Shown here: one piece after another, positions 56,016 through 64,000 of the stretch | Position numbering within the stretch: position 1 is the stretch's first letter | Layout of the letters: each line of letters begins with the position of its first letter | Translations under genes and position numbers: made by a program | Notes under the pieces: model-generated | Seen by the model: only the letters and a program-made list of their open reading frames with translations | Database searches by the model: none | Told to the model about the DNA's origin: nothing | NCBI RefSeq assembly: GCF_025460805.1 | Contig: NZ_JAMXFJ010000008.1 | Coordinates: forward strand, 141,728 to 205,727 | Direction: 5' to 3' | DNA length: 64,000 bases | Origin: Microvirga sesbaniae | GTDB lineage: Bacteria > Pseudomonadota > Alphaproteobacteria > Rhizobiales > Beijerinckiaceae

Positions 56016-56383
56016 TGGTGCGGTCGCTCGGCCTCGGCGTCGGCATCGCGGCGGCGATCCTGGCTCTGTTCTGGCTGGCAGGACCCTTGTTCTTCCAGGA
56101 CGGGCGGCGCCCATTCCAGCTCAACTTCACCGCAGGCGCCGTGCTGGGATCGGGCCTCGGCCTGATGATCGGCCGTATCCTGCAGGTGCCGCGCAAGGAA
56201 GCCGGCCATGCCATGGCTCTGACGGCCGTGCCGGGCATGCTGCTCATGGCCGCCGTGGGATCGCATTTCGCCGTGTTCTTTCCGCAGCTCGACCCGGCCC
56301 TCGACAAGGTCTTCGGCTCGCTGATGCTGTGGTTCTACGGCTTCGCGCTCACCGGAGCCCTCTGGGTGGCGCGAGGCCCATGA
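56012..56383 (+). CDS. Small membrane protein of unknown function, 123 residues
   Basis: Four predicted TM helices: about 7-27, 38-56, 66-86 and 101-120. The loop 'GRILQVPRKEAGHAMALTAVPGML' is the most polar part. No family is recognised with certainty; it recalls DUF5367-like proteins. It is coupled to both neighbours by ATGA overlaps inside the valine operon. An ATG-ATG pair marks the start. Confidence 0.75.
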   Translation: MMVRSLGLGVGIAAAILALFWLAGPLFFQDGRRPFQLNFTAGAVLGSGLGLMIGRILQVPRKEAGHAMALTAVPGMLLMAAVGSHFAVFFPQLDPALDKVFGSLMLWFYGFALTGALWVARGP

Positions 56384-56814
56384 CGGGCCGGGGCGCACCT
56401 TCGGGGCTGCCTTGGCGGGAGCCGAGCACCTGGCTCGTTGTCGCCTTGGCGGGAGTGTTCGTCCTGCTGGGGCTCCTCTTCGTCTTTGCGCCGCGCGCCG
56501 GCGCGGCTTTGTTCGGGATCCCCGCTCCTGAGGGCTCGGATCTGTCCTACGTCACGGCCATCGGGCTGCGCGATCTCGCCTTCGGGGCCTATCTCGCCGC
56601 CCTGGCGCGTCTGGCGACGCAGCCCATCGTCGGCACGGTGCTCGGGCTCACGGTTCTCATTCCGGCTGGCGACGTCGTTCTCGTCTTTCTCGCACGGGGT
56701 TTCGCGAGCCCCGGCCATCTCCTGATTCATGCCGGCAGCGGCCTCGTCATGGCGGCCGGCTCGTTCTGGCTTCTCGGCCGGGCGTCACATCACACCAAGG
56801 GAGGATCTTCATGA
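56380..56814 (+). CDS. Small membrane protein, DUF4267-like, 144 residues
   Basis: Four TM helices (about 18-37, 58-77, 84-103, 108-128) and the motif 'AIGLRDLAFGAYLAAL' (about 60-75) resembling DUF4267 proteins. The function is unknown. It overlaps the preceding gene and mmsB by four bases each, so it is translated as part of the valine-catabolic operon. The start at 56380 follows from the overlap; the frame is open 51 bases further upstream. Confidence 0.75.
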   Translation: MTGRGAPSGLPWREPSTWLVVALAGVFVLLGLLFVFAPRAGAALFGIPAPEGSDLSYVTAIGLRDLAFGAYLAALARLATQPIVGTVLGLTVLIPAGDVVLVFLARGFASPGHLLIHAGSGLVMAAGSFWLLGRASHHTKGGSS

Positions 56815-57701
56815 CCACCATCGCCTTCATCGGCCTCGGCAACATGGGCGGCCCGATGGCCGCCAACCTCGTCAAGGCCGGTCACAGCGTCACCGGGTTC
56901 GATCTGTCGCCGGCCTCCTGCGATCAGGCGCGCGGCGACGGCGTGGCCATCGCCGGATCGACGGTCGACGCCGTGCGGGACGCGGAGATCGTCGTCACCA
57001 TGCTGCCGGCCGGCAAGCACGTGCTCGCCGTCTGGACCGACATTCTCCCTTCGGTGAAGGAGGGTGCGCTGCTGATCGACTGCTCCACCATCGACGTGGA
57101 GAGCGCACGCAAGGTGCACGGCATGGCGCGCGAGCAGGGGCGCAACCTCGCGAGCCTCGACGCGCCGGTGTCCGGCGGCGTCGGAGGCGCGAAGGGCGCA
57201 ACGCTCACCTTCATGACAGGCGGCGCGAAGGATGCCTTCGACCGGGCCGAGCCGATCCTGTCCCGGATGGGCAAGAAGGTCGTCCATTGCGGCGAGGCGG
57301 GCGCCGGCCAGGCGGCGAAGATCTGCAACAACATGATCCTCGGAATCTCGATGATCGGCGTGGCCGAGGCCTTCGTGCTCGGCGAGAAGCTCGGGCTGTC
57401 GCATCAGGCGCTGTTCGACGTCGCCTCCACGTCCTCGGGCCAATGCTGGTCGCTGACCACCTATTGCCCGGTGCCGGGCCCGGTGCCGGCCTCGCCGGCC
57501 AACAACGGCTACAGGCCGGGCTTCGCGGCAGCCCTCATGCTCAAGGACCTGAAACTCGCCCAGGAGGCCGCGCTCGCCTCGGGCGCTTCCACGCCCCTGG
57601 GGGCGGAGGCGGCCCAGCTCTATGCCCTGTTCAACAAGGCCGGCCACGAGGGCGACGACTTCTCCGGCATCATCAACTTCATCCGCGGACAGAAGGATTG
57701 A
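56811..57701 (+). CDS. mmsB: 3-Hydroxyisobutyrate dehydrogenase
   Basis: A 296-residue NAD-dependent dehydrogenase: 'IAFIGLGNMGGPMAANLVKAGHSVTGFD' (4-31) binds NAD, 'DAPVSGGVGGAKGATLTFMTGG' (about 119-140) binds substrate, and the catalytic Lys is in 'GAGQAAKICNNMILG' (about 164-178). It oxidises 3-hydroxyisobutyrate to methylmalonate semialdehyde, the substrate of MmsA in the same operon. GGGAGGA precedes the ATG. Confidence 0.95.
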   Translation: MTTIAFIGLGNMGGPMAANLVKAGHSVTGFDLSPASCDQARGDGVAIAGSTVDAVRDAEIVVTMLPAGKHVLAVWTDILPSVKEGALLIDCSTIDVESARKVHGMAREQGRNLASLDAPVSGGVGGAKGATLTFMTGGAKDAFDRAEPILSRMGKKVVHCGEAGAGQAAKICNNMILGISMIGVAEAFVLGEKLGLSHQALFDVASTSSGQCWSLTTYCPVPGPVPASPANNGYRPGFAAALMLKDLKLAQEAALASGASTPLGAEAAQLYALFNKAGHEGDDFSGIINFIRGQKD

Positions 57702-57713
57702 CGGCTGGCCACA

Positions 57714-57744
57714 TGTCATGGCCGGAGCGAACCCGGCCATGACA
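57714..57744 (+). terminator. Hairpin behind mmsB
   Basis: TGTCATGGCCGG and CCGGCCATGACA form a perfect 12-bp stem with loop AGCGAAC, 13 bases behind mmsB. No T-run, but its place at the end of the operon fits termination or 3'-end protection. The arms are those of a family-A repeat. Confidence 0.6.
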
Positions 57745-57860
57745 TGGCGAAGAAAGAGGCCACGAAGACAATGATGTGTTGCATTGCACCTACAGCATTC
57801 GGCCCCGTGGTCCGTTAGGCTTCCATCTCCTGAACATTCAACCGCTGATTGCCTGCTCGC

Positions 57861-59072
57861 ATGATCCGTCCTGTCTCCCAAGCGGCCAATCCCTCGGCCG
57901 ATGCCGCCGCCATGCTGCGGCGTCTCGGCTTCGCGATCCTGTTCTTCGCCGTGCCTCTGGCGGCTCTGTTCACGCGCCGCGCGCTCGTGGTGATGGCGCC
58001 TCTCGCGGTCATCCTCCTCGTCCTCGCGTCGGTGCTCGACGGCAGCGCGAAGCATGCCTGGGACAAGCTGGCGGCCCTTGCCACGTCCCCGGGGGGAATC
58101 GCCGGGCTGGTTCTGCTGTTCTGGGCCGGGCTGTCCCTGCTGTGGACGCCCTTTCTGCCTCAGGCCTCCGAGCGGCTCCTCAACATCACAGGCATGATCC
58201 TCATGGGGCTGGGGGGCTATCTCGCCGTTCCCGAGCGCATGCGCTCGGCCAATCTCTATCTTCTGCCGGTCGGGGTCGGACTCGCGGCCCTGATTGCCGT
58301 CTTCCTGGCGCTCACCGGCGGCAGCACCATCGACCCGGAAGGTCTGAGCCTGGAGCGCGGCATGCTGATGCTCGTTCTGCTCCTCTGGCCGGCCATCGCG
58401 TGGCTTCATTCCCGCGGCCGCAATCTGGAAGCCCTCGGGCTGGCGCTCGCCGTCGCGGTCTGTTCGCTCCTCACGCGGGACGGCCTGCCCCTCTATGGCC
58501 TGGTCGCCGGCGCCGTCGTGTTCGTCGTCACCGCATGGAATCCGGTCTTCGGACCGCGCCTGACCGGCCTCGTCATGGCGGGCCTCCTGCTGTTCGCTCC
58601 GGTCCTGCCCTTCCTCCTGAAGCCACTTGCGACGAACCTGCTCGGCCCGACCTCTCCCACGACCCTCGCCCTCGAGGTGTGGCGCCAGATCATTCTCGGC
58701 GAGCCGCTGCGTCTGCTGACGGGACATGGCCTGGAGACGGCCCTGCGTGGCCGCTTCCTCGGATTGATGCCGCCCAGCGCACCGTCCACCCTCCTGTTCG
58801 AGATCTGGTATGAGCTCGGCCTCGTGGGTGCCGTGGCCGGGTCCGTGCTTCTGTATCAGGCGGTCGTCAGCGCCAGAGGCCACCGCGCCAGCGTGGCGCC
58901 CGGCATCATGGCCGCGTTCGCCTGCGCCTACGCCCTGGGATGTCTCGGCATCGGCACCACACAGGTCTGGTGGTTCACCGCGCTCGTGGCCCTGGTGCTG
59001 ATCTTCGTGGCCATCGAGCGGGGACAGTTTCGCACGAAGCGCCCCAAGGCCGTTCTGCACCGCATGGCCTAG
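57861..59072 (+). CDS. O-antigen ligase/polymerase-like membrane protein
   Basis: A 403-residue protein with about ten TM helices and a large loop before 'GHGLETALRGRFLGLMPPSAPSTLLFEIWYELGLVG' (about 290-325), the pattern of Wzy/WaaL proteins in which a 'GxGx...H/P...FLE' segment precedes the last helices. It may polymerise or ligate an envelope polysaccharide, but no glycosyltransferase is adjacent. The ATG at 57861 is preferred over a TTG 12 bases earlier. Confidence 0.72.
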   Translation: MIRPVSQAANPSADAAAMLRRLGFAILFFAVPLAALFTRRALVVMAPLAVILLVLASVLDGSAKHAWDKLAALATSPGGIAGLVLLFWAGLSLLWTPFLPQASERLLNITGMILMGLGGYLAVPERMRSANLYLLPVGVGLAALIAVFLALTGGSTIDPEGLSLERGMLMLVLLLWPAIAWLHSRGRNLEALGLALAVAVCSLLTRDGLPLYGLVAGAVVFVVTAWNPVFGPRLTGLVMAGLLLFAPVLPFLLKPLATNLLGPTSPTTLALEVWRQIILGEPLRLLTGHGLETALRGRFLGLMPPSAPSTLLFEIWYELGLVGAVAGSVLLYQAVVSARGHRASVAPGIMAAFACAYALGCLGIGTTQVWWFTALVALVLIFVAIERGQFRTKRPKAVLHRMA

Positions 59073-59249
59073 AGCCGTTTCCACTAGCGTGGAATCATGT
59101 CTCGTCTGCGTTGTGCCGCATTGTCTTGCGGTGAACCGGATCCACTTGACCGAAAAATGCTCTCGGGCATCGCGCGCAGAAGGATTGACGAAGCGGCCTC
59201 GCCTCTGCTTCGCTGACGGCTTGCGGATTCCCAAACCCGAGGAACGTTC

Positions 59250-60419
59250 ATGCCGATCATCAACCGCGTCGCCGACCTTGCCGATGAAATCGCCACCTGG
59301 CGTCGTGACTTCCATGAAAACCCGGAACTCCTGTTCGACGTCCATCGCACCGCCGGCATCGTGGCGGAGAAGCTGAAGAGCTTCAGCTGCGACGAGGTCG
59401 TGACCGGCCTCGGACGAACCGGTGTCGTCGGCGTGATCAAGGGGCGCTCGAACAATTCGGGCAAGGTGATCGGCCTTCGCGCCGACATGGACGCGCTGCC
59501 CATCGAGGAGGCGACGAACGTTCCTCACAAATCCAAGGTGCCGGGCAAGATGCATGCCTGCGGCCATGACGGCCACACGGCGATGCTCCTCGGGGCGGCG
59601 AAGTACCTCGCCGAGACACGCAACTTCGACGGCACCGCCGTGGTGATCTTCCAGCCGGCGGAAGAGGGCGGCGGCGGCGGCAACGAGATGCTCAAGGACG
59701 GCCTGATGGAGCGCTTCGGCGTGCACGAGGTCTACGGCATGCACAATATGCCGGGCATTCCCGTGGGCCAGTTCGCCATCCGGCCGGGCGCCATGATGGC
59801 CGCGGCCGACCGCTTCACGATCACTATCGAGGGCAAGGGCGGCCATGCGGCGCGACCGCACGACTGCATCGACCCGGTCGTCATCTCGGCCCATGTGATC
59901 ACGGCCCTGCAGACCATCGCGTCGCGCAGCGCCGATCCGCTCGATTCCGTGGTGGTCTCCGTCTGCACCGTGAAGGCGGGCGAAGCCTTCAACGTCATTC
60001 CGCAGACGGCGATGCTGCTCGGCACCGTGCGCACCCTCTCGCCCGAGGTCCGCGACCTCGCCGAAACGCGCATCCGCGCCATCGTGGAGAATGTCTGCGC
60101 GGCTTTCGGCGCCAAGGCCGAGGTCGAGTACGATCGCGGCTACCCGGTGACCATGAACGATCCGGACAAGACCGATTTCATGGCGGGCGTCGCCCGCGCG
60201 GTCGCGGGCGAGAACGCCGTGGACACGACGGTGCTGCCGCTCATGGGGGCCGAGGACTTCTCCTACATGCTGGAGCAGCGCCCCGGCGCCTACATCTTCC
60301 TCGGCAACGGGGATACGGCGGGCGTCCACCACCCGGCCTACGACTTCAACGACGAGGCGAGCCCCTACGGCGTCTCGCTCTGGGCGAAGATCGTCGAGAC
60401 CGGCATGCCGGCGCGCTAA
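59250..60419 (+). CDS. M20D amidohydrolase (hippurate hydrolase/aminoacylase type)
   Basis: A 389-residue zinc amidohydrolase. 'GLRADMDALPIEE' (about 75-87), 'KMHACGHDGHTAMLLGAA' (about 101-118) with the metal-bridging Cys, and 'FQPAEEGGGGGNEML' (about 134-148) carry the M20D ligands, and the C-terminal 'MGAEDFSYML' completes the site. Likely substrates are N-acyl amino acids; the exact one is unknown. AGGAAC precedes the ATG. The preceding 177-base gap holds a degraded repeat (GGATCCACTTGACCGAAAAA region) and no gene. Confidence 0.92.
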   Translation: MPIINRVADLADEIATWRRDFHENPELLFDVHRTAGIVAEKLKSFSCDEVVTGLGRTGVVGVIKGRSNNSGKVIGLRADMDALPIEEATNVPHKSKVPGKMHACGHDGHTAMLLGAAKYLAETRNFDGTAVVIFQPAEEGGGGGNEMLKDGLMERFGVHEVYGMHNMPGIPVGQFAIRPGAMMAAADRFTITIEGKGGHAARPHDCIDPVVISAHVITALQTIASRSADPLDSVVVSVCTVKAGEAFNVIPQTAMLLGTVRTLSPEVRDLAETRIRAIVENVCAAFGAKAEVEYDRGYPVTMNDPDKTDFMAGVARAVAGENAVDTTVLPLMGAEDFSYMLEQRPGAYIFLGNGDTAGVHHPAYDFNDEASPYGVSLWAKIVETGMPAR

Positions 60420-60508
60420 AGCATCGGACGTGAAAAGCGGGTCCAGGCTGGGATCGAACCCGGTGGTGACGTGGGAGGATGGTGAGAGCGGGTGATGACA
60501 CCCTCCAC

Positions 60509-60599
60509 ACGTCATGGCCGGCCTTGTGCCGGCCATCCTGATCCGGAGAGCGCGGCGCTTCACAGAAGCGGGATCACCGGGACAAGCCCGGTGATGACG
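60509..60599. repeat. Family-A intergenic palindromic repeat, complete copy
   Basis: Starts ACGTCATGGCCGGCCTTGTG, has centre AGCGCGGCGCTTCACAGAAGC, and ends GGGACAAGCCCGGTGATGAC. It lies in the 395-base gap (60420-60814) between the M20 hydrolase and lactate permease genes. That gap also holds a family-B half at about 60419-60446, a full family-B copy and the permease terminator; no gene is seen. Confidence 0.8.
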
Positions 60600-60694
60600 G
60601 GGTGGTGGATCGGACGGGCCCGTGACCACGAAGGGGTGACCATCGGGCCGAGCGATCAAGACAGGGTTCCGGACGATGCGCCGCTTCAGGATGT

Positions 60695-60745
60695 GAGCAT
60701 CGGATCCGATCCCAAACCGGGGTCCACTTTTCCGTCCGATGCGCT
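60695..60745. repeat. Family-B palindromic repeat, copy 4
   Basis: GAGCATCGGATCCGATCCCA at the left and CCACTTTTCCGTCCGATGCGC at the right. The left arm differs slightly from copies 1-3. Confidence 0.72.
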
Positions 60746-60759
60746 AAGCCGCTCCACAA

Positions 60760-60794
60760 GAGAGCGCCGCCGGAAACGATCCGGCGGCGCTCTC
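60760..60794 (-). terminator. Terminator of the lactate permease gene
   Basis: GAGAGCGCCGCCGG and CCGGCGGCGCTCTC form a perfect 14-bp stem with a 7-base loop, 20 bases behind the permease stop. On the minus strand it is preceded by ACAAAAC and followed by TTGT; on the plus strand GTTTTG follows, so it may act both ways. Confidence 0.8.
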
Positions 60795-60814
60795 GTTTTG
60801 TCTCTCGCTGCCCG

Positions 60815-62497
<1,683 letters not shown>

Positions 62498-62583
62498 GAG
62501 CTTTTCCCTCACCCGCCAGCACCTGCTGGCACCCGTGGCATGGCGGTCGGGCCGGAGCGGTCTTTCCGCCTGATGGAAAAGCT

Positions 62584-62596
62584 AGAACATTGTTCT
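62584..62596. promoter_or_regulatory. Short palindrome upstream of lldP, possible operator
   Basis: AGAACA-T-TGTTCT, a perfect 6-bp inverted repeat with one central base, in the 145-base interval between ribA (end) and lldP (start), which is also the AT-richest part of it. It has the size of a GntR-family or similar operator, but matches no consensus I know. Confidence 0.35.
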
Positions 62597-62642
62597 ACTG
62601 CGACAATACGACCTTTAGGGGAGATCGTGCGGTATCAACCGC

Positions 62643-63755
62643 TTAATCCTTCTGCGAGCAGGCCAGCATGCCCTCAAGGTCGATGTAGTGTCCGGCGCGG
62701 TCGCGCTTGGCCGCCAGGTAGCTGACGTTCTCGGCCGTGGGACGGCCCAGCACCCGATGGTCCGAGATGACCTCGAGTCCGGCCTTGGTCAGCGCTGCGA
62801 TCTTGTCCGGGTTGTTGGTCATGAGGCGGACCTTGGCGACGCCCAGCTCCCTGAGCATCACGGCGGCGAAATCGAAGCGGCGCTGGTCGGCCTCGAAGCC
62901 CAGCATCTCGTCGGCATCATAAGTGTCGTAGCCCTGCGACTGGAGCTTGTAGGCCCGGATCTTGTTGGCAATGCCGTTCCCGCGACCCTCCTGATCGAGA
63001 TAGAGCAGGATGCCGCCCTCGCCCGAGGCCATGAAGCGCACCGTCTCGCGCAGCTGGTCGCCGCAATCGCATTTCAGGCTGCCGAAGAGGTCGCCCGTGA
63101 GGCAGGCCGAGTGCAGCCGCACGGTCACGGGCTTCGCGACATCCGGTTTGCCGACGACGATCGCCACCTGATCGCGCAGGCCCTCGCCACCACGGAACAC
63201 CACGAATTCGCTGGTCGGCGCCCCTTCGAGCGGCACCGGCGCCCGACTGACGATCTTCAACTCGGCCGCCGTGGCACGGCGATAACCCCGGATGGCCTCG
63301 CCGGACACGCGCACGAGCGACGGGGCGATCTCGATGCCCTTCGCCAACGGCACCACGATCACGGCCGGAAGGACGAGAGACAGGCGGGCGAGTTCCAGCG
63401 CCTCTCCGTCCAGCCCGTCGGCGGGCCGAACCGGTGCGTCGATGCGGCCATCGACCCTGAGCGCCAGAGCCTCCACGCGCCTCCGGTCGACCACGGGCAG
63501 AGCCACCCGGCCGGAAACCTCACGCTCGAGGCCGAGGCGGCGAAGCCGCGCCGCCGGCAGGACGAGATGGGCGTGGCCGCCGGCCACCGCGTCGATCTCG
63601 ACGCACATCGCCTCGTCCAGGTCCTCGACGCCAGCCACGAGCACGCTGCCCTCCGCCCCGTCGATCACCACCGGGCGGGCGCTGCGGAACTCCATGATCG
63701 CCCGCTCGACCGAGGTCGTGGCGGGATTGGCGGACAGGCTCAAGGTCAGGCGCAT
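62643..63755 (-). CDS. ribA: GTP cyclohydrolase II with degenerate RibB-like N-terminal domain
   Basis: A 370-residue enzyme for the first step of riboflavin synthesis. The zinc ligands are C218, C229 and C231 ('HSACLTGDLFGSLKCDCGDQL'), followed by 'LYLDQEGRGNGIANKIRAYKLQ'. Residues 1-165 resemble DHBP synthase in its first strands ('AIMEFRSARPVVIDGAEGSVLVAG'), but the acidic DEDRENEGD metal/substrate loop of active RibB is missing, so this half is probably inactive. RibBA-like proteins with such an N-terminus are common in Hyphomicrobiales. A second Met at residue 21 is a possible start. Confidence 0.9.
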   Translation of the reverse strand: MRLTLSLSANPATTSVERAIMEFRSARPVVIDGAEGSVLVAGVEDLDEAMCVEIDAVAGGHAHLVLPAARLRRLGLEREVSGRVALPVVDRRRVEALALRVDGRIDAPVRPADGLDGEALELARLSLVLPAVIVVPLAKGIEIAPSLVRVSGEAIRGYRRATAAELKIVSRAPVPLEGAPTSEFVVFRGGEGLRDQVAIVVGKPDVAKPVTVRLHSACLTGDLFGSLKCDCGDQLRETVRFMASGEGGILLYLDQEGRGNGIANKIRAYKLQSQGYDTYDADEMLGFEADQRRFDFAAVMLRELGVAKVRLMTNNPDKIAALTKAGLEVISDHRVLGRPTAENVSYLAAKRDRAGHYIDLEGMLACSQKD

Positions 63756-64000
63756 GGTCGAAAACTCGAGAAAAACGGCCTCGGATCTGGCAGGTTGTGG
63801 GTCTTGATGGCCAGACGGCCTCTGAAGCCAGGCTTCAGGATGATCGCCACCCTACCACAGGCCACCCCCGATCCCTAATCGCATAGATGCGATGGCTGCC
63901 ATGCCGGATCAACAGGCTCGCCTGCAAACGTCCCTTGGCTCGACGGCATAGTCCGTGCGCGCTATCTCTGGCGCGTCCCTCCGCTTCAGCTTCCGCAAAG
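63756..64000. other. Right-edge intergenic sequence
   Basis: About 245 bases upstream of ribA running off the window. I see no gene, RNA or convincing promoter. Two small palindromes are present (GCCTCTGAAGCCAGGCTTCAGG and GCATAGATGC), which may belong to the ribA leader or to a neighbouring gene outside the window. Confidence 0.4.

Noticed and set aside
56790..60659. A 1289-codon open frame on the minus strand.
   Set aside because: It is antisense to mmsB, the O-antigen-ligase-like gene and the M20 hydrolase, all with clear motifs. High GC leaves long stop-free antisense frames; the translation is His/Arg/Gly-rich noise.
62584..62596. LexA (SOS) box upstream of lldP.
   Set aside because: The alphaproteobacterial SOS box is GTTC-N7-GTTC as a direct repeat; this is an inverted GAAC-N3-GTTC, with spacing that also differs from the Gram-positive GAAC-N4-GTTC.

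Overview
The window is GC-rich, densely coded DNA from an alphaproteobacterium, most likely a member of the Hyphomicrobiales (Rhizobiales), perhaps a Microvirga- or Methylobacterium-like soil or plant associate. The evidence is gene content (Dpp, Liv and Ugp transporters, valine and lysine catabolism, MmsA/MmsB), GGAAC-N16/17-CGTT promoters of the alphaproteobacterial general-stress type, and dispersed palindromic intergenic repeats of the kind common in this order. The genus is a guess. I see no phage, insertion sequence, plasmid gene, CRISPR array, tRNA or rRNA. The window reads as ordinary chromosome.

Region 1 (1-13082) starts with the end of a TPR protein. It continues with an eight-gene chemosensory operon: CheW, CheR-TPR, CheW, MCP, CheA-REC, CheB, and two hybrid histidine kinases. 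The genes overlap or nearly touch. The layout is of the Wsp/Che3 'alternative cellular function' type rather than flagellar chemotaxis. The WspR-type GGDEF output and any lone CheY are missing. In their place sit a REC-REC-kinase (second receiver with Asn in place of the phosphoacceptor Asp) and a REC-PAS-kinase-REC protein. This is the most interesting system in the window.

Region 2 (13243-18629) is a complete dppABCDF peptide transporter operon with a perfect hairpin and T-run between dppA and dppB. Region 3 (18598-23988) holds an AI-2E-type permease with an extra C-terminal domain, a Tat-exported dienelactone-hydrolase-like protein, an M3 oligopeptidase and a 58-residue small ORF. Region 4 (24076-36240) holds aldose epimerase, SMP-30 lactonase and amidase on the minus strand, divergent from a Liv-type transporter with a fused LivH-LivM permease. 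Ferredoxin, ferredoxin reductase, an allantoate/carbamoyl amidohydrolase and two acetyltransferases follow, then a small secreted Arg-rich protein with a predicted EcfG promoter.

Region 5 (36293-43667) has an orphan histidine/aromatic ammonia-lyase, the ugpBAEC glycerol-3-phosphate transporter behind a three-unit PHO box, and a stress-protein-like gene behind a second EcfG promoter. Region 6 (43719-52025) has an Lrp regulator and FAD oxidoreductase divergent from a lysine-6-dehydrogenase/saccharopine-dehydrogenase-like gene and an ALDH7-type aldehyde dehydrogenase (probable lysine/pipecolate catabolism). A ThDP enzyme, a cysteine hydrolase and transaldolase follow. Region 7 (52250-57744) has a LysR regulator divergent from a valine-catabolic operon: mmsA, acyl-CoA dehydrogenase, two small membrane proteins and mmsB. 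Region 8 (57861-63755) has an O-antigen-ligase-like membrane protein, an M20 aminoacylase, lactate permease and RibA.

Two families of dispersed palindromic repeats occupy many gaps from about 21.6 kb onward. Several operons also carry strong hairpins directly behind their first gene.
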